Below are positions 38,135 to 46,453 of a DNA stretch of 64,000 nt, piece after piece (within the stretch, counting starts at the first letter, position 1; each line of letters starts with the position of its first letter). Origin of the DNA: Rhodococcus sp. P1Y (lineage in GTDB: Bacteria; Actinomycetota; Actinomycetes; Mycobacteriales; Mycobacteriaceae); the NCBI RefSeq assembly GCF_003641205.1, contig NZ_CP032762.1, positions 434,001 through 498,000 on the forward strand, written 5' to 3'. Under the pieces are notes generated by a model that was not told the DNA's origin, made no database searches, and saw nothing but the letters and a program-made list of their open reading frames with translations. A program made the position numbers and the translations under genes.

Positions 38135-40830
38135 GCTGCGTCGCCGCCTTCGTTTGCCGGGTCTCTGGGCAATCGTTCGATGGTCCCCCGTTCCCCGTCG
38201 AGTAGGACTTCGTCTCCGGTACACAACCAGCGAGTCACACCCGGAACTCCAACAACCGTAGGAAGACCAATCTCTCGGGCGACGACTGCGGAATGGGAAA
38301 GACTCGAACCTCGCTCAACGATCAGACCAGCAGCGGTCGGGAAAAGGGGCGCCCACCCGGGATCGGTCCTCATTGCGCAGATGATTTTTCCAGCTACCGC
38401 TACAGCGTCTGTCGGACTTTCGACTACAACAACTTTGGCGCGCACCACTCCGGGCGCACACCCGAGTCCCTTCATCTTCTCGGCCGTGTGGTTCTCCGGA
38501 GAACTGACGACGGCACCTACCTGCTGATAAGGCAATCCTTCCACGTCGATGCGGTTGGCCATGTCGACATCCAGGTATGACTTGTGTTCGAGACGTCGCG
38601 TCGCTACGAGCGAGTCGAGATCCGAGGAGACCGCACGGCCCGATACGTACGCGTCGATCTCGTCGACGGTGAGCATGTAAATGTCCTCGGGTGAATCCAG
38701 GGCACCCAGCTCGTGTAAGCGCATGCCATATGCTCGGTAAATATCCCGGGTGGCACCGAATGCGTAGGTCCGAAGTAGTCGCAGCTTTTCCCTGTCCGCT
38801 ACGGATTTTCTTGCCCATGACACAATCGCGCGGAAGTAGATGCGTCGAAGTGGCCCTAGCCGGGCTGCGGTATCGCGTCGGGCCTTTCGAAAAGCAGTTG
38901 CTGGCCGGTTGGTGAGTCGTTCGGCCACGATGTCGCTGTGTGCAACCAAGTTGCGCAGCAACGGCACTAGGGTGTGGGGTTGATCGCGGATAGTCTGTGT
39001 CTCAAGTTTGAGTTCGCCTGCGGACCGATCCCCGTATCGACTTACATAGTCTTGTAGTCGCTGAGCGACACTACTGTCGGACGCGGTGAGTCGCTCGTAC
39101 ACGTCCACAGTGGATTGTTCGGTGTCCAGCACCAACGTTCGCAATGCCCCGTCCCGACCGATACAGTCGGCGATCTCTGCCAGCAACAGTGTCGGCTGGA
39201 TGGACTCGATGCCCTCGATGTTTGACATCAGGTCCGCGAAGACCGAGTCGGCGGTGTCTCCGTCGAGTTCGGCGGTGATACGTCGAATTGCGCCGCATGT
39301 CATCATTACCCGGAGGTCATTGACGTTCGGCACTTGCCAGCTGTCCATCATCTCCCGGTGGACGATACTGATGGCCTTGTTGAGCTCGTCGATGGATTGT
39401 GTTGCTAAAGCGGGACGGTCGATCTGGGTGTAGACGCGGTCGAAATTTCTGACAAAACGCGCGACACTCAAGTCAAGGGTGGCGAAATTCGCGGCGATCC
39501 GCACTCCGACTTTGAAGAGGCGTGCGCGGCGTAGGAGCCCTTGACTTGCTGCGCGTGATTCTGATTCGTCGGCTGGCTCTTCGAGGTGCCACATCACACG
39601 CTCGGTTTCCTCTTTGTTCGTTTCGTAACCAGGAAGGAGTCCTAGCATGGCGTACCAGCTTTGGAGGTTGTAGTAGACGCGTCCGTTCAAGTAGCCAAGC
39701 ATGTTTCGGGCGTACGGTTTGAAGGTTGCCAGTTCCCCGGGTGCTACGCCCACAGCCTGAGCGAAGTCTGTAAAGACGCGCTCGTAGGCGAGTGAGGCGA
39801 AGGAGAAGGTAAGTGGCGAGGTGTAACCATTGAAACTCTCTTGGATGTTTGAGTTATCAAATGACCTGTGTGATAACGATTGCCGAACTGGCGGAGCAGG
39901 AGGTAACCCCGTGATGGGACGGGCTTGTAGAACGTAGAGTACCCCCTCGGCGATAGTCCATTCGACGTCGACTGGGACGCCAAACCACTTCTCCGCTCGC
40001 ACAGTAATGGCACAGATCCGTGCACCGTCGTCCGCCGATAGGACAGCCGAGTCGGCTTGTTCTTTTGGTACTGCGCTAAGTTTGGTTCCTCCATCTAGAT
40101 CGCTGACGACCATCGCTTCTTGGTGCGTGAGGGTCTGTCCCCTGGGCTGGCCGTCGCGCGTAAATCGGTACTCGTCCGCGTCTACCCCACCTGATACGAC
40201 ACCTTCGCCGAGGCCCCATGCGGCTGACACAACAACGGTCTCCCGTACGCCCGACACGGGGTCAGCCGAGAAGGCAACACCGGATTTGGTCGCGTCGATC
40301 ATCTGCTGCACAACAACTGCCACCGAGGTGTCCTCGACACGTGCTCCGGCCGAGTGCATGTAAAGCACGGTGTGCGGCTGGAATGCAGAGGCCCAGCAGG
40401 CGAGCACGCAGCGCACGCATTCGTCCAGACCTAGAACGTTGAGGAAGGACTCGAGTTGGCCGGCGTAGGACTTCTGCGCCGAGTCCTCTCCTACCATCGA
40501 GCTTCGAATCGCCATGGCACCGGGACCTAATTCGCCCCGAGCGTCGCCCAAGGTTGCGCGGAGCCGTCGTGGAGCATCGGCGGATGTGATGCGGTGGCGT
40601 ATCTCTTGGCAGAGAGGGGCTAGGTAATCGAGAGGGGGGGCGGGCTCCTTGCGGAGTTCGCGGTCCAACTGTGCCAAGAGGGGGCGGACTTGGGCTGCGT
40701 CAATATGTTCTGAGAAATAGTCCGAAGTAACTACTACATACGGGGGTACGTTGAGTCCTACCTTCACGCACGAATCAAGGCCGAGGGCTTTGCCGCCTCG
40801 CGAAGCCGCAGTGTGGTTGATTGGTATCAC
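38131..40830 (-). CDS. PEP-synthase/rifampin-phosphotransferase-like dikinase
   Basis: An 899-residue protein with the two terminal domains of PEP synthase-type enzymes. The N-terminal ATP-grasp part (to ~330) has GGKALGLDSCV, MAIRSSMVGEDSA, VVVQQMIDATKSGVAFSADP and VDVEWTIAEGVLYVLQARPI. The C-terminal domain carries the phosphorylated His in VERGSSLSHSAVVAREIGLP (~844). It lacks the C-terminal PEP/pyruvate barrel of PEP synthase, matching the rifampin-phosphotransferase layout: ATP's beta-phosphate is passed via the His to a hydroxyl. It might phosphorylate a hydroxyl on the product or on an ACP-bound intermediate. It overlaps its neighbours at both ends. Confidence 0.78.
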   Translation of the reverse strand: MIPINHTAASRGGKALGLDSCVKVGLNVPPYVVVTSDYFSEHIDAAQVRPLLAQLDRELRKEPAPPLDYLAPLCQEIRHRITSADAPRRLRATLGDARGELGPGAMAIRSSMVGEDSAQKSYAGQLESFLNVLGLDECVRCVLACWASAFQPHTVLYMHSAGARVEDTSVAVVVQQMIDATKSGVAFSADPVSGVRETVVVSAAWGLGEGVVSGGVDADEYRFTRDGQPRGQTLTHQEAMVVSDLDGGTKLSAVPKEQADSAVLSADDGARICAITVRAEKWFGVPVDVEWTIAEGVLYVLQARPITGLPPAPPVRQSLSHRSFDNSNIQESFNGYTSPLTFSFASLAYERVFTDFAQAVGVAPGELATFKPYARNMLGYLNGRVYYNLQSWYAMLGLLPGYETNKEETERVMWHLEEPADESESRAASQGLLRRARLFKVGVRIAANFATLDLSVARFVRNFDRVYTQIDRPALATQSIDELNKAISIVHREMMDSWQVPNVNDLRVMMTCGAIRRITAELDGDTADSVFADLMSNIEGIESIQPTLLLAEIADCIGRDGALRTLVLDTEQSTVDVYERLTASDSSVAQRLQDYVSRYGDRSAGELKLETQTIRDQPHTLVPLLRNLVAHSDIVAERLTNRPATAFRKARRDTAARLGPLRRIYFRAIVSWARKSVADREKLRLLRTYAFGATRDIYRAYGMRLHELGALDSPEDIYMLTVDEIDAYVSGRAVSSDLDSLVATRRLEHKSYLDVDMANRIDVEGLPYQQVGAVVSSPENHTAEKMKGLGCAPGVVRAKVVVVESPTDAVAVAGKIICAMRTDPGWAPLFPTAAGLIVERGSSLSHSAVVAREIGLPTVVGVPGVTRWLCTGDEVLLDGERGTIERLPRDPANEGGDAA

Positions 40831-41288
40831 CTCGATGCTCCATCGGCGCGTGACGCAGGTTTAGCCGCGCTGGCGAGTGAATGGTCCACATCGTGAGCCG
40901 CGAGGGTCCCTTGATGATGGAGTGCCTTCATGACGTCGCCCGTGACGGACCAGATAGTTGAGCGTCTTGTCACGCGCCCGGCCATGTGCAGCGAGTAGGA
41001 GTATAGGTAAATCGCCTCTGACAGCCGCCGCAAGCGCTCGTCTTGTAAGTGCCACGGGCAGTTGACTTTCTCGGCCCAACGCTCCAGGAACACCGCAAGC
41101 GCCTGCGACTTGTCTTGAACATCGCCCGAGGGTGTAACTCGAATGAAGTGCTCGTCGAGCAAGTTCGACACCTGGTCGGCAGTGGTGGAGTCAGTGGGAT
41201 GGTGAAATAGTGACTCTAATTCTCGCACTGTGGAGAGAAGTTGTTCGCTGTGTCCTTGAGGTTCCGCGTCTATTGTCCCGGTGTCCAT
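40827..41288 (-). CDS. NTF2-like (DUF4440/SnoaL-type) protein
   Basis: A 153-residue protein with an NTF2-like core: LESLFHHPTDSTTADQVSNL, LLDEHFIRVTPSGDVQDKSQ and AIYLYSYSLHMAGRV, then TRRSTIWSVTGDVMKALHHQGTL. The paired RRSTIW..HHQGT is typical of DUF4440. Such small folds act as cyclases, isomerases or hydratases in natural-product pathways. It overlaps the dikinase by four bases and follows the radical-SAM gene by three. The first 20 and last 25 residues are polar and uncharacteristic. Confidence 0.68.
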   Translation of the reverse strand: MDTGTIDAEPQGHSEQLLSTVRELESLFHHPTDSTTADQVSNLLDEHFIRVTPSGDVQDKSQALAVFLERWAEKVNCPWHLQDERLRRLSEAIYLYSYSLHMAGRVTRRSTIWSVTGDVMKALHHQGTLAAHDVDHSLASAAKPASRADGASR

Positions 41289-41291
41289 GGG

Positions 41292-43166
41292 TCAGATCTT
41301 CTCCAGCTGAGCGACGTGCAAAAGCGCCTCTTCGTGATTGTCTACGTACTTTTCGATTCCTAGACGCCATCGAAGACTATACGCCGCCGGCCTCAGGTAC
41401 TCGGTACGTACCTCGTCGTTGTTGCGCAACGCCCTAACGACATTGGGAACATCGACCTTCAGTTTCTCGTCGCGTCGGTATGACTCATCCTCGGGCGCCG
41501 GTGGGTTGGGTAGAGATGCCCGTTCGTCATTCAGGATGGGAAGTGTGAGCATGTCAAAACGGAACACCTCATTTAGAATCCACTGCTTCTCGGCCTTCGC
41601 TAGCGGGGTGATTTTGGTTTGCCACCATGTTTCGAGCATTTCGCGTACGCGCTTGTCTAGGAACAGAGCCCGAACCGCCGCGTTGACCGCTGCGGGTTCT
41701 ACGATTGTGCGCGGAGACTTCAGCGGAGTTGAGGCCTCCTCGTCGCTGGCATCGAACCATTCCGCGAGGCTGAAAAGGATCTGCGACTGTGTGAGTCCGG
41801 CGTATGCAAGTGCGGGTCGCCAGATGTACCGGAAGAATGAGTTCTCCGCGACGGAACGTGCCCATAGCAGAAATCCTTGCATCTCTAGGTTTTCCTGGAG
41901 GGTCATCGTTTTGGATGCCAGCACGTATTCGAAGTCGTCAGCGTCGCCGCGTGAGGTGACGAAGCCCAGTTGCTCACGTCGGGCGCTGTAATCGGTGTTG
42001 GGTAGGAGCATCAGCGGGTAAGTCGCAATCCGCGGCACGTGCAGGGATAGTTCGTCGTATCCGCGCAGGAACGTCTCAGTCGTGTCCCCTGGGGCGCCCC
42101 ACAGCAGCTCTGCGTAACATTCGAGACCTTCGGATGAAAGCCACTCTGCGAGCGCCTTCCAGTCATTCAACTTCATGTTGCGTCGATTCATTTCCTCGAG
42201 CGCAGAGGCATCGAGCGTCTGCAGAGCGATAGTGAAGGAACTGTGCAGTCCCGCCTCGCGCATCTTGGTGACGATTCTGTAGAAGGTCGCAGATTTGTTC
42301 TTCGCCCAGGAGGACTCGATCGCTCTCGGGTAGCCGGTTCGTTCCTTGAGCCGTACAACGTCTTCCAGAAATTCCTCATCCTGCGGTTGCATGCCGAAGT
42401 TTGAGTCGCAAAGGACTACCGAGTGAACTTCGTAGAAGGCGAACATTTCAAGTTCCTCAAGCAGCCGTTCCCGCGGAAACCGGCGCATCTTCTGGCCGAT
42501 CGCGCCGCCCCAATAGCAGAAGGCGCAGTGATAGGGGCAACCTCGGTTTGTCTCCATTAGTGCGACGTCATACCTAAACTTGCCGTTTGCATGCGTCATC
42601 GGGATGGCGCCGCTCAGGAATGGAGACACAATCGATCCCAGGTCCTCAATTCGAGGCCTTTCCGGTGTGGTCTTGATACCCCCGTCTGGAAGTCTGTACG
42701 AAATACCACGGATAGCTTCGCCGGATGGTAGGGGAAACTTGTTCTCGATCCATGCCTCGAGCAGTTCAGGGAAGACGAGTTCACCCTCACCGTTCGCAAT
42801 CACATCGATGTCGTCGCTCAGCCGGAACACGCGCTTAGCCTGATTGGCAACGTGCGTTCCTCCCAGTACGACCAGCCCTGAACTATTAAGCTGCTTGAAG
42901 GTTTCCGAAAGCAGTAGCGCAGAACGGAAGCTCCACCCGAATACGGAGATGGCGAGTACATCGGGGATCCCGTCTCGAAACACCTCAGCTATGGTGTCCC
43001 CAATCGTCATTCCTCCGCGAAGGTTCACGATTTCGGTATCGCATGCGTCGCCGAGTACCGGGTGTGCGTCCATTGCCGCTTTGATGTAGCCGATTGCGAG
43101 GGGCATGGACTCTAGTGGCATGTCCCATACGCCTTGTTGCACAAGCTTTACTAGCGTTCGAGCCAT
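41292..43166 (-). CDS. B12-binding-domain radical SAM enzyme
   Basis: A 624-residue protein with an N-terminal cobalamin-binding Rossmann domain (SVFGWSFRSALLLSETF, VVLGGTHVANQ, IANGEGELVFPELLEAW) and a radical-SAM core whose cluster Cys are in NRGCPYHCAFCYWGG (~208-215). ATG 43166 has a GGGGGA ribosome-binding site; the frame upstream to 43277 is not family-like. Known members methylate unactivated carbons or rearrange rings or carbon skeletons. It probably alters the acyl chain or the head group. It may depend on the same cobalamin supply as the neighbouring metH. Confidence 0.83.
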   Translation of the reverse strand: MARTLVKLVQQGVWDMPLESMPLAIGYIKAAMDAHPVLGDACDTEIVNLRGGMTIGDTIAEVFRDGIPDVLAISVFGWSFRSALLLSETFKQLNSSGLVVLGGTHVANQAKRVFRLSDDIDVIANGEGELVFPELLEAWIENKFPLPSGEAIRGISYRLPDGGIKTTPERPRIEDLGSIVSPFLSGAIPMTHANGKFRYDVALMETNRGCPYHCAFCYWGGAIGQKMRRFPRERLLEELEMFAFYEVHSVVLCDSNFGMQPQDEEFLEDVVRLKERTGYPRAIESSWAKNKSATFYRIVTKMREAGLHSSFTIALQTLDASALEEMNRRNMKLNDWKALAEWLSSEGLECYAELLWGAPGDTTETFLRGYDELSLHVPRIATYPLMLLPNTDYSARREQLGFVTSRGDADDFEYVLASKTMTLQENLEMQGFLLWARSVAENSFFRYIWRPALAYAGLTQSQILFSLAEWFDASDEEASTPLKSPRTIVEPAAVNAAVRALFLDKRVREMLETWWQTKITPLAKAEKQWILNEVFRFDMLTLPILNDERASLPNPPAPEDESYRRDEKLKVDVPNVVRALRNNDEVRTEYLRPAAYSLRWRLGIEKYVDNHEEALLHVAQLEKI

Positions 43167-43234
43167 GTTTTTCCCCCGAGCTATCAATGTCGCTGGACAC
43201 GATCGGGTCGGATGTGTCCATGTTCGCGGTGGTG

Positions 43235-44548
43235 TCAGCTTGCTGTGATGACCAACGAGCGTTTGAAGGTCATGCAATAGATCGTTCGGAAGATCCTCTC
43301 TTCACCCGTTGGTTCGGGCTGCGTTACGTCGTAAGGTGCGGCTTCCATTCGGGCAAAGACCCGGCTGATGGCTTCTCCGAGTGACCACGCGTGCGTGTGT
43401 GGATACTCTTCGAAGCCCTTGCAGCCGTGCATTAGGTGCTCGAACCGCTCGTACGTACTTTCGGGCCAGTTCTCGGTCCTGGGGTGCCGGTGGTGATGGT
43501 CGTGGTTGATTGAGTCACCGGGAAGAACTGCTATTCGAACCAGGAGGTGGTAAAAAGCGGCGCGAAGAAACCAGATGGCGACGGAACGCGTATTTCGGAT
43601 TCGGCCATTGTCGAGTGAGGGTGCCTCGTCCAGCAGAAATCGACTTTGTTGTAGTAATACAAGTCTTCGGCGCGGCGCCTCATTGAGGAGTGTTCCCCAG
43701 TGGTGCTCACTGAAGCTTCCGAGGAGGCCGGTGACGTTGAAGATCAGAAACACTGGAACAACGTAGGCGAGCGCGAAGTCGAGGAGTGCCCCTGTGAGCG
43801 CTGCCAATGCGATCAAGGCAACCGCGAAGGTCCAGACTGCCAGTTGACGGGCGATCGGTTCGGAACGCTGCCAATCCCACAGCCTGTATCGCGTGTACTG
43901 GAGGTAAGTCCAGGGCGTTGCGATCAGCCATATGAGTCGCCATCGGTAGTAGTGGCTGGTCAAGCCCGGCCGGAAACCTAGGGGCATGAAGGGCGCTTCT
44001 TGGTCTTGGTAAGTGCACATGGCCCGGGTGTGGTGGCTGCGAATGTGCTCGTCTCGGTATGAGTCAAGCGACGATGCAAACATTACCAGCGATGATGCGA
44101 AAGCTAATGTTCGGTTAAGTCGTTCGGATTCGAAAAGAGTCTTGTGAGTGGCATGGTGAAAGATGTTGAACAGTGCCCACATTCGTCCGACCACGAGAAT
44201 CCATGAGATCGGTAGCAGGTACCAGAGTCCCCACTCTACGAACGCATAACCCAATGCCACCGCGAGGGCAAAGCCGACGAAGGCTTCGATGGTGCACAAC
44301 ACCTTGGTTCGCCGATATAGAGGCTGTTGTCCTTCATGCGGACAGCCCGACATCCACGTGAAGGCAGCCTCAGCCATTCTTGTGAAGGGCCGCGGCAACA
44401 CAGATCGGATTGCACGACTGACAGATTCGCGCACCTCCGTATTGAGGTTCCTTGCATTTTCAATAAACACTTGGCGTTCGGCCGTCGAACCGCGGCTGGT
44501 GGGTTCAGCCCCGCTAAAAGGATCCCACCTATCGAGGTTAGCCAGCAT
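43235..44548 (-). CDS. Membrane fatty acid desaturase/acetylenase-like
   Basis: A 437-residue integral-membrane di-iron desaturase. The three histidine boxes are present: HHATH (131-135), HIRSHH (168-173) and HDHHHRHP (349-356). There are four or more membrane segments around residues 88-125, 145-162, 206-220 and 235-275. It may introduce a double or triple bond into the acyl chain on the ACP, as in FAAL/desaturase/ACP (JamABC-type) alkyne modules; whether it is a desaturase or an acetylenase cannot be told from the sequence. It is the first gene of the long leftward unit and lies 68 bases before the radical-SAM gene. Confidence 0.83.
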   Translation of the reverse strand: MLANLDRWDPFSGAEPTSRGSTAERQVFIENARNLNTEVRESVSRAIRSVLPRPFTRMAEAAFTWMSGCPHEGQQPLYRRTKVLCTIEAFVGFALAVALGYAFVEWGLWYLLPISWILVVGRMWALFNIFHHATHKTLFESERLNRTLAFASSLVMFASSLDSYRDEHIRSHHTRAMCTYQDQEAPFMPLGFRPGLTSHYYRWRLIWLIATPWTYLQYTRYRLWDWQRSEPIARQLAVWTFAVALIALAALTGALLDFALAYVVPVFLIFNVTGLLGSFSEHHWGTLLNEAPRRRLVLLQQSRFLLDEAPSLDNGRIRNTRSVAIWFLRAAFYHLLVRIAVLPGDSINHDHHHRHPRTENWPESTYERFEHLMHGCKGFEEYPHTHAWSLGEAISRVFARMEAAPYDVTQPEPTGEERIFRTIYCMTFKRSLVITAS

Positions 44549-45038
44549 GAAGCTATCGTAAATGAGACCGACGGGTCTTGCAATGATTTTATGTTTAACG
44601 ATTTGGCTAGGTGCTTACCGGGGTCGCGTGACCCGGTTCGGTCGTTGGCGCTGAATGTTGTCCTCACCAGCGGGTTTTCGAACTGAAGCCAGCGTGCTTC
44701 TTCCCGACCTAGTCCATCTGAACTGTCGGCAGATTCATTTGATCGACCAGCATTAGAGGTGACGGCGCGTTTGCCTCCCTAATGGCCGGGTAGAGATGTC
44801 GTGACGTGGTTGCGTTTTGAACCATTCTCTCGACGTGGTTGCGTTTTGAACCATTCTTTCGACGTGGTTGTGTTTTGAACTAATTGACCCCGGGACGCGA
44901 CCGACATCAATTTGGAGAGGCGGGCCAGGCTCCCCGTAGCGGGTGCGGTGTCTCCGTAAACGTCCTCGTCCTTTCTCCCTGAGCTCATCAAAGTTTGCTT
45001 AGTTCCTACGATTGGGGATTGAGATCTCACGGTAGTCA
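44549..45038. promoter_or_regulatory. Promoter region of the biosynthetic island
   Basis: No gene is seen in these 490 bases. AT-rich stretches (for example TTTTATGTTTAACG around 44590) are consistent with a promoter for the leftward desaturase operon. The main feature is the tandem repeat at 44803-44885. Confidence 0.5.
44803..44885. repeat. Three tandem 29-bp units, each with a palindrome
   Basis: GACGTGGTTGCGTTTTGAAC-CATTCTCTC (44803-44831) is followed by the same 29 bases with one change (44832-44860), then by a partial third copy with three changes (44861-44885). Within units one and two TGGTT-N8-AACCA is a dyad; in the third it is damaged. It lies 255 bp upstream of the desaturase start and 153 bp upstream of the broken MFS gene. 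It looks like a multi-site operator; a decayed repeat of other origin is also possible. Confidence 0.6.
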
Positions 45039-45792
45039 ATGAAAGAGTGTGGATCTGTGTTTGACACCAACCACTCTGTCGTGCAGGGCGTACGTCCGGC
45101 ATGGACCCTGACTGCCGTCGCGGTCTCGACCTTCCTGCTTCTTCCCGACCTCACGGTCGTGAACGGCGCGCTTGCTGATACTCGTGGGGACTTAGACACT
45201 TCATTTGCGGACTTACAGTGGGTGCTCGATGGCTATGCGCTCGGGCTCGCCGCCTTCCTGCTGGCTGGTGAGACCCTGGCCGACCGGCGGGGTCGACGAC
45301 TGGTCTTCATTCTGGGTCTGCTCGTTTTTGGCAGTGCGTCGGTGGCATGCTGGCTCGCAGTCAGCACCCCAATGCTCGTTGGCGCCCGGTTTGTCCTGGG
45401 CATGGGTGGTGCCATTCTGTTCGCGGTGGGCCCCGCCTTGATCGGCCAGAGGCTGCAGGATCGACGTCGGCGATCGATGAGACCTTCCAACAGGTTGGCC
45501 AAGCGATCGGGATTGCCGCGATTGGTGCTTTCTTTCACGAGCAAGTTGGCGCCAGGATCAGCGATTCGAATCCCGATGCTTCTGTCGAAAGAGTGCACCC
45601 GACTCACTGAGGCTGCGACCTCGGGGTGGGGACCTTTACAGCTCCTGTGGAACAGACAGTTCTTTAACGCCCCTCGTTGAATCTATCGAGAGCGCAGCCC
45701 TCGTCTGTGCTCTGTTTGCGCTTGTCTCCGCGTCCATCGCCGCGGCACTCATCAGAAAGCGCGATGTCCATAAAAGTGGCGTCTCTGACTAG
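45039..45792 (+). pseudogene. DHA2-family MFS exporter with internal deletion
   Basis: The N-terminus is clearly an EmrB/QacA-type drug exporter: LPDLTVVNGALADTRGDL, WVLDGYALGLAAFLL, LADRRGRRLVFILGLL and GARFVLGMGGAILFAVGPAL. It then loses frame. C-terminal pieces follow in other frames: AIDETFQQVGQAIGIAAIGA near 45475-45530 and ESIESAALVCALFALVSASI from about 45680. About 250 central residues, six to eight membrane segments, are missing. It was probably the self-resistance/export gene of the neighbouring island but is now dead. Confidence 0.6.
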
Positions 45793-46417
45793 GATCACAC
45801 TGACCTCAGAGCAGACAGTGCCCGAGGAGTGTCACGGTTTATCAAGACCTCATGATTGATATCGATCTACCAAGCCAAATTGAGGTTCGCGAGCGTCGAT
45901 CCGCTCACAGATCAACAACCTGCTGGCGGATCGTCGCTCGACTTCGTACGAAGTACTCCAAAGCGCGAAGCGTGGGTAACCGACACTCCGCTCACCTCGC
46001 TCCGTGGCCCCTCGTCTGTCGGTGCTGTCGTCGGCCTACTCCCAACACGACCCAAGTCGAATGGAGCGATCGCGAACCGGCTCCTCCCCCATGTTGTACA
46101 AACCCCGACCGCAAGTGAACTAATCCGTGCTAGCTCGGTCGTTAACGGTCGGTCTTGATTTGGCGGACTGAGCGCGAGACGAATCACCGTGGCTGTCCGG
46201 AAGCCCGCGCGAGTCCCGCCGTCTGAGTCGGTTGTGTGAAGTCGTCGGCCGCATCGGCCGATTAGGGCGGTCTTACGTCAAGCCGCGGCGCCGTGAGGGG
46301 ATCCTGACGGCGGTGCGCCTGTGCCAGCAGCGGAGCGCAAAGCAATACGACCAGTTTTGATATGCAGGGTTGCCAGCCAACTGCGTCGGCACTTCTTCAC
46401 GGATGACGTGTGTGGTC
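45793..46417. other. No recognisable gene
   Basis: About 620 bases between the dead exporter and the IS481 element. Two overlapping open frames on the plus strand (45852-46158) differ in phase and neither has a recognisable domain. I see no RNA or repeat. Confidence 0.4.
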
Positions 46418-46451
46418 TCGGGACACCTGTGACACAACGTCACCGCGACAT
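46418..46451. repeat. Left terminal inverted repeat of the IS481 element
   Basis: 34 bases beginning TCGGGACA and ending GACAT, the reverse complement (29/34) of 48275-48308. The central TGACACAACGTCACC block is identical in both ends. Confidence 0.65.
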
Positions 46452-46453
46452 GG

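Noticed and set aside
25142..44548. Modular PKS or NRPS cluster
   Set aside because: No ketosynthase, condensation or adenylation-thiolation module is present apart from the stand-alone FAAL and one ACP.
25142..44548. The fas (cytokinin) virulence region of Rhodococcus fascians
   Set aside because: No isopentenyltransferase, cytochrome P450 or cytokinin oxidase gene is present, so the gene content does not match.
44803..44885. CRISPR array
   Set aside because: The repeat units adjoin directly with no spacers of unrelated sequence and there are no cas genes.
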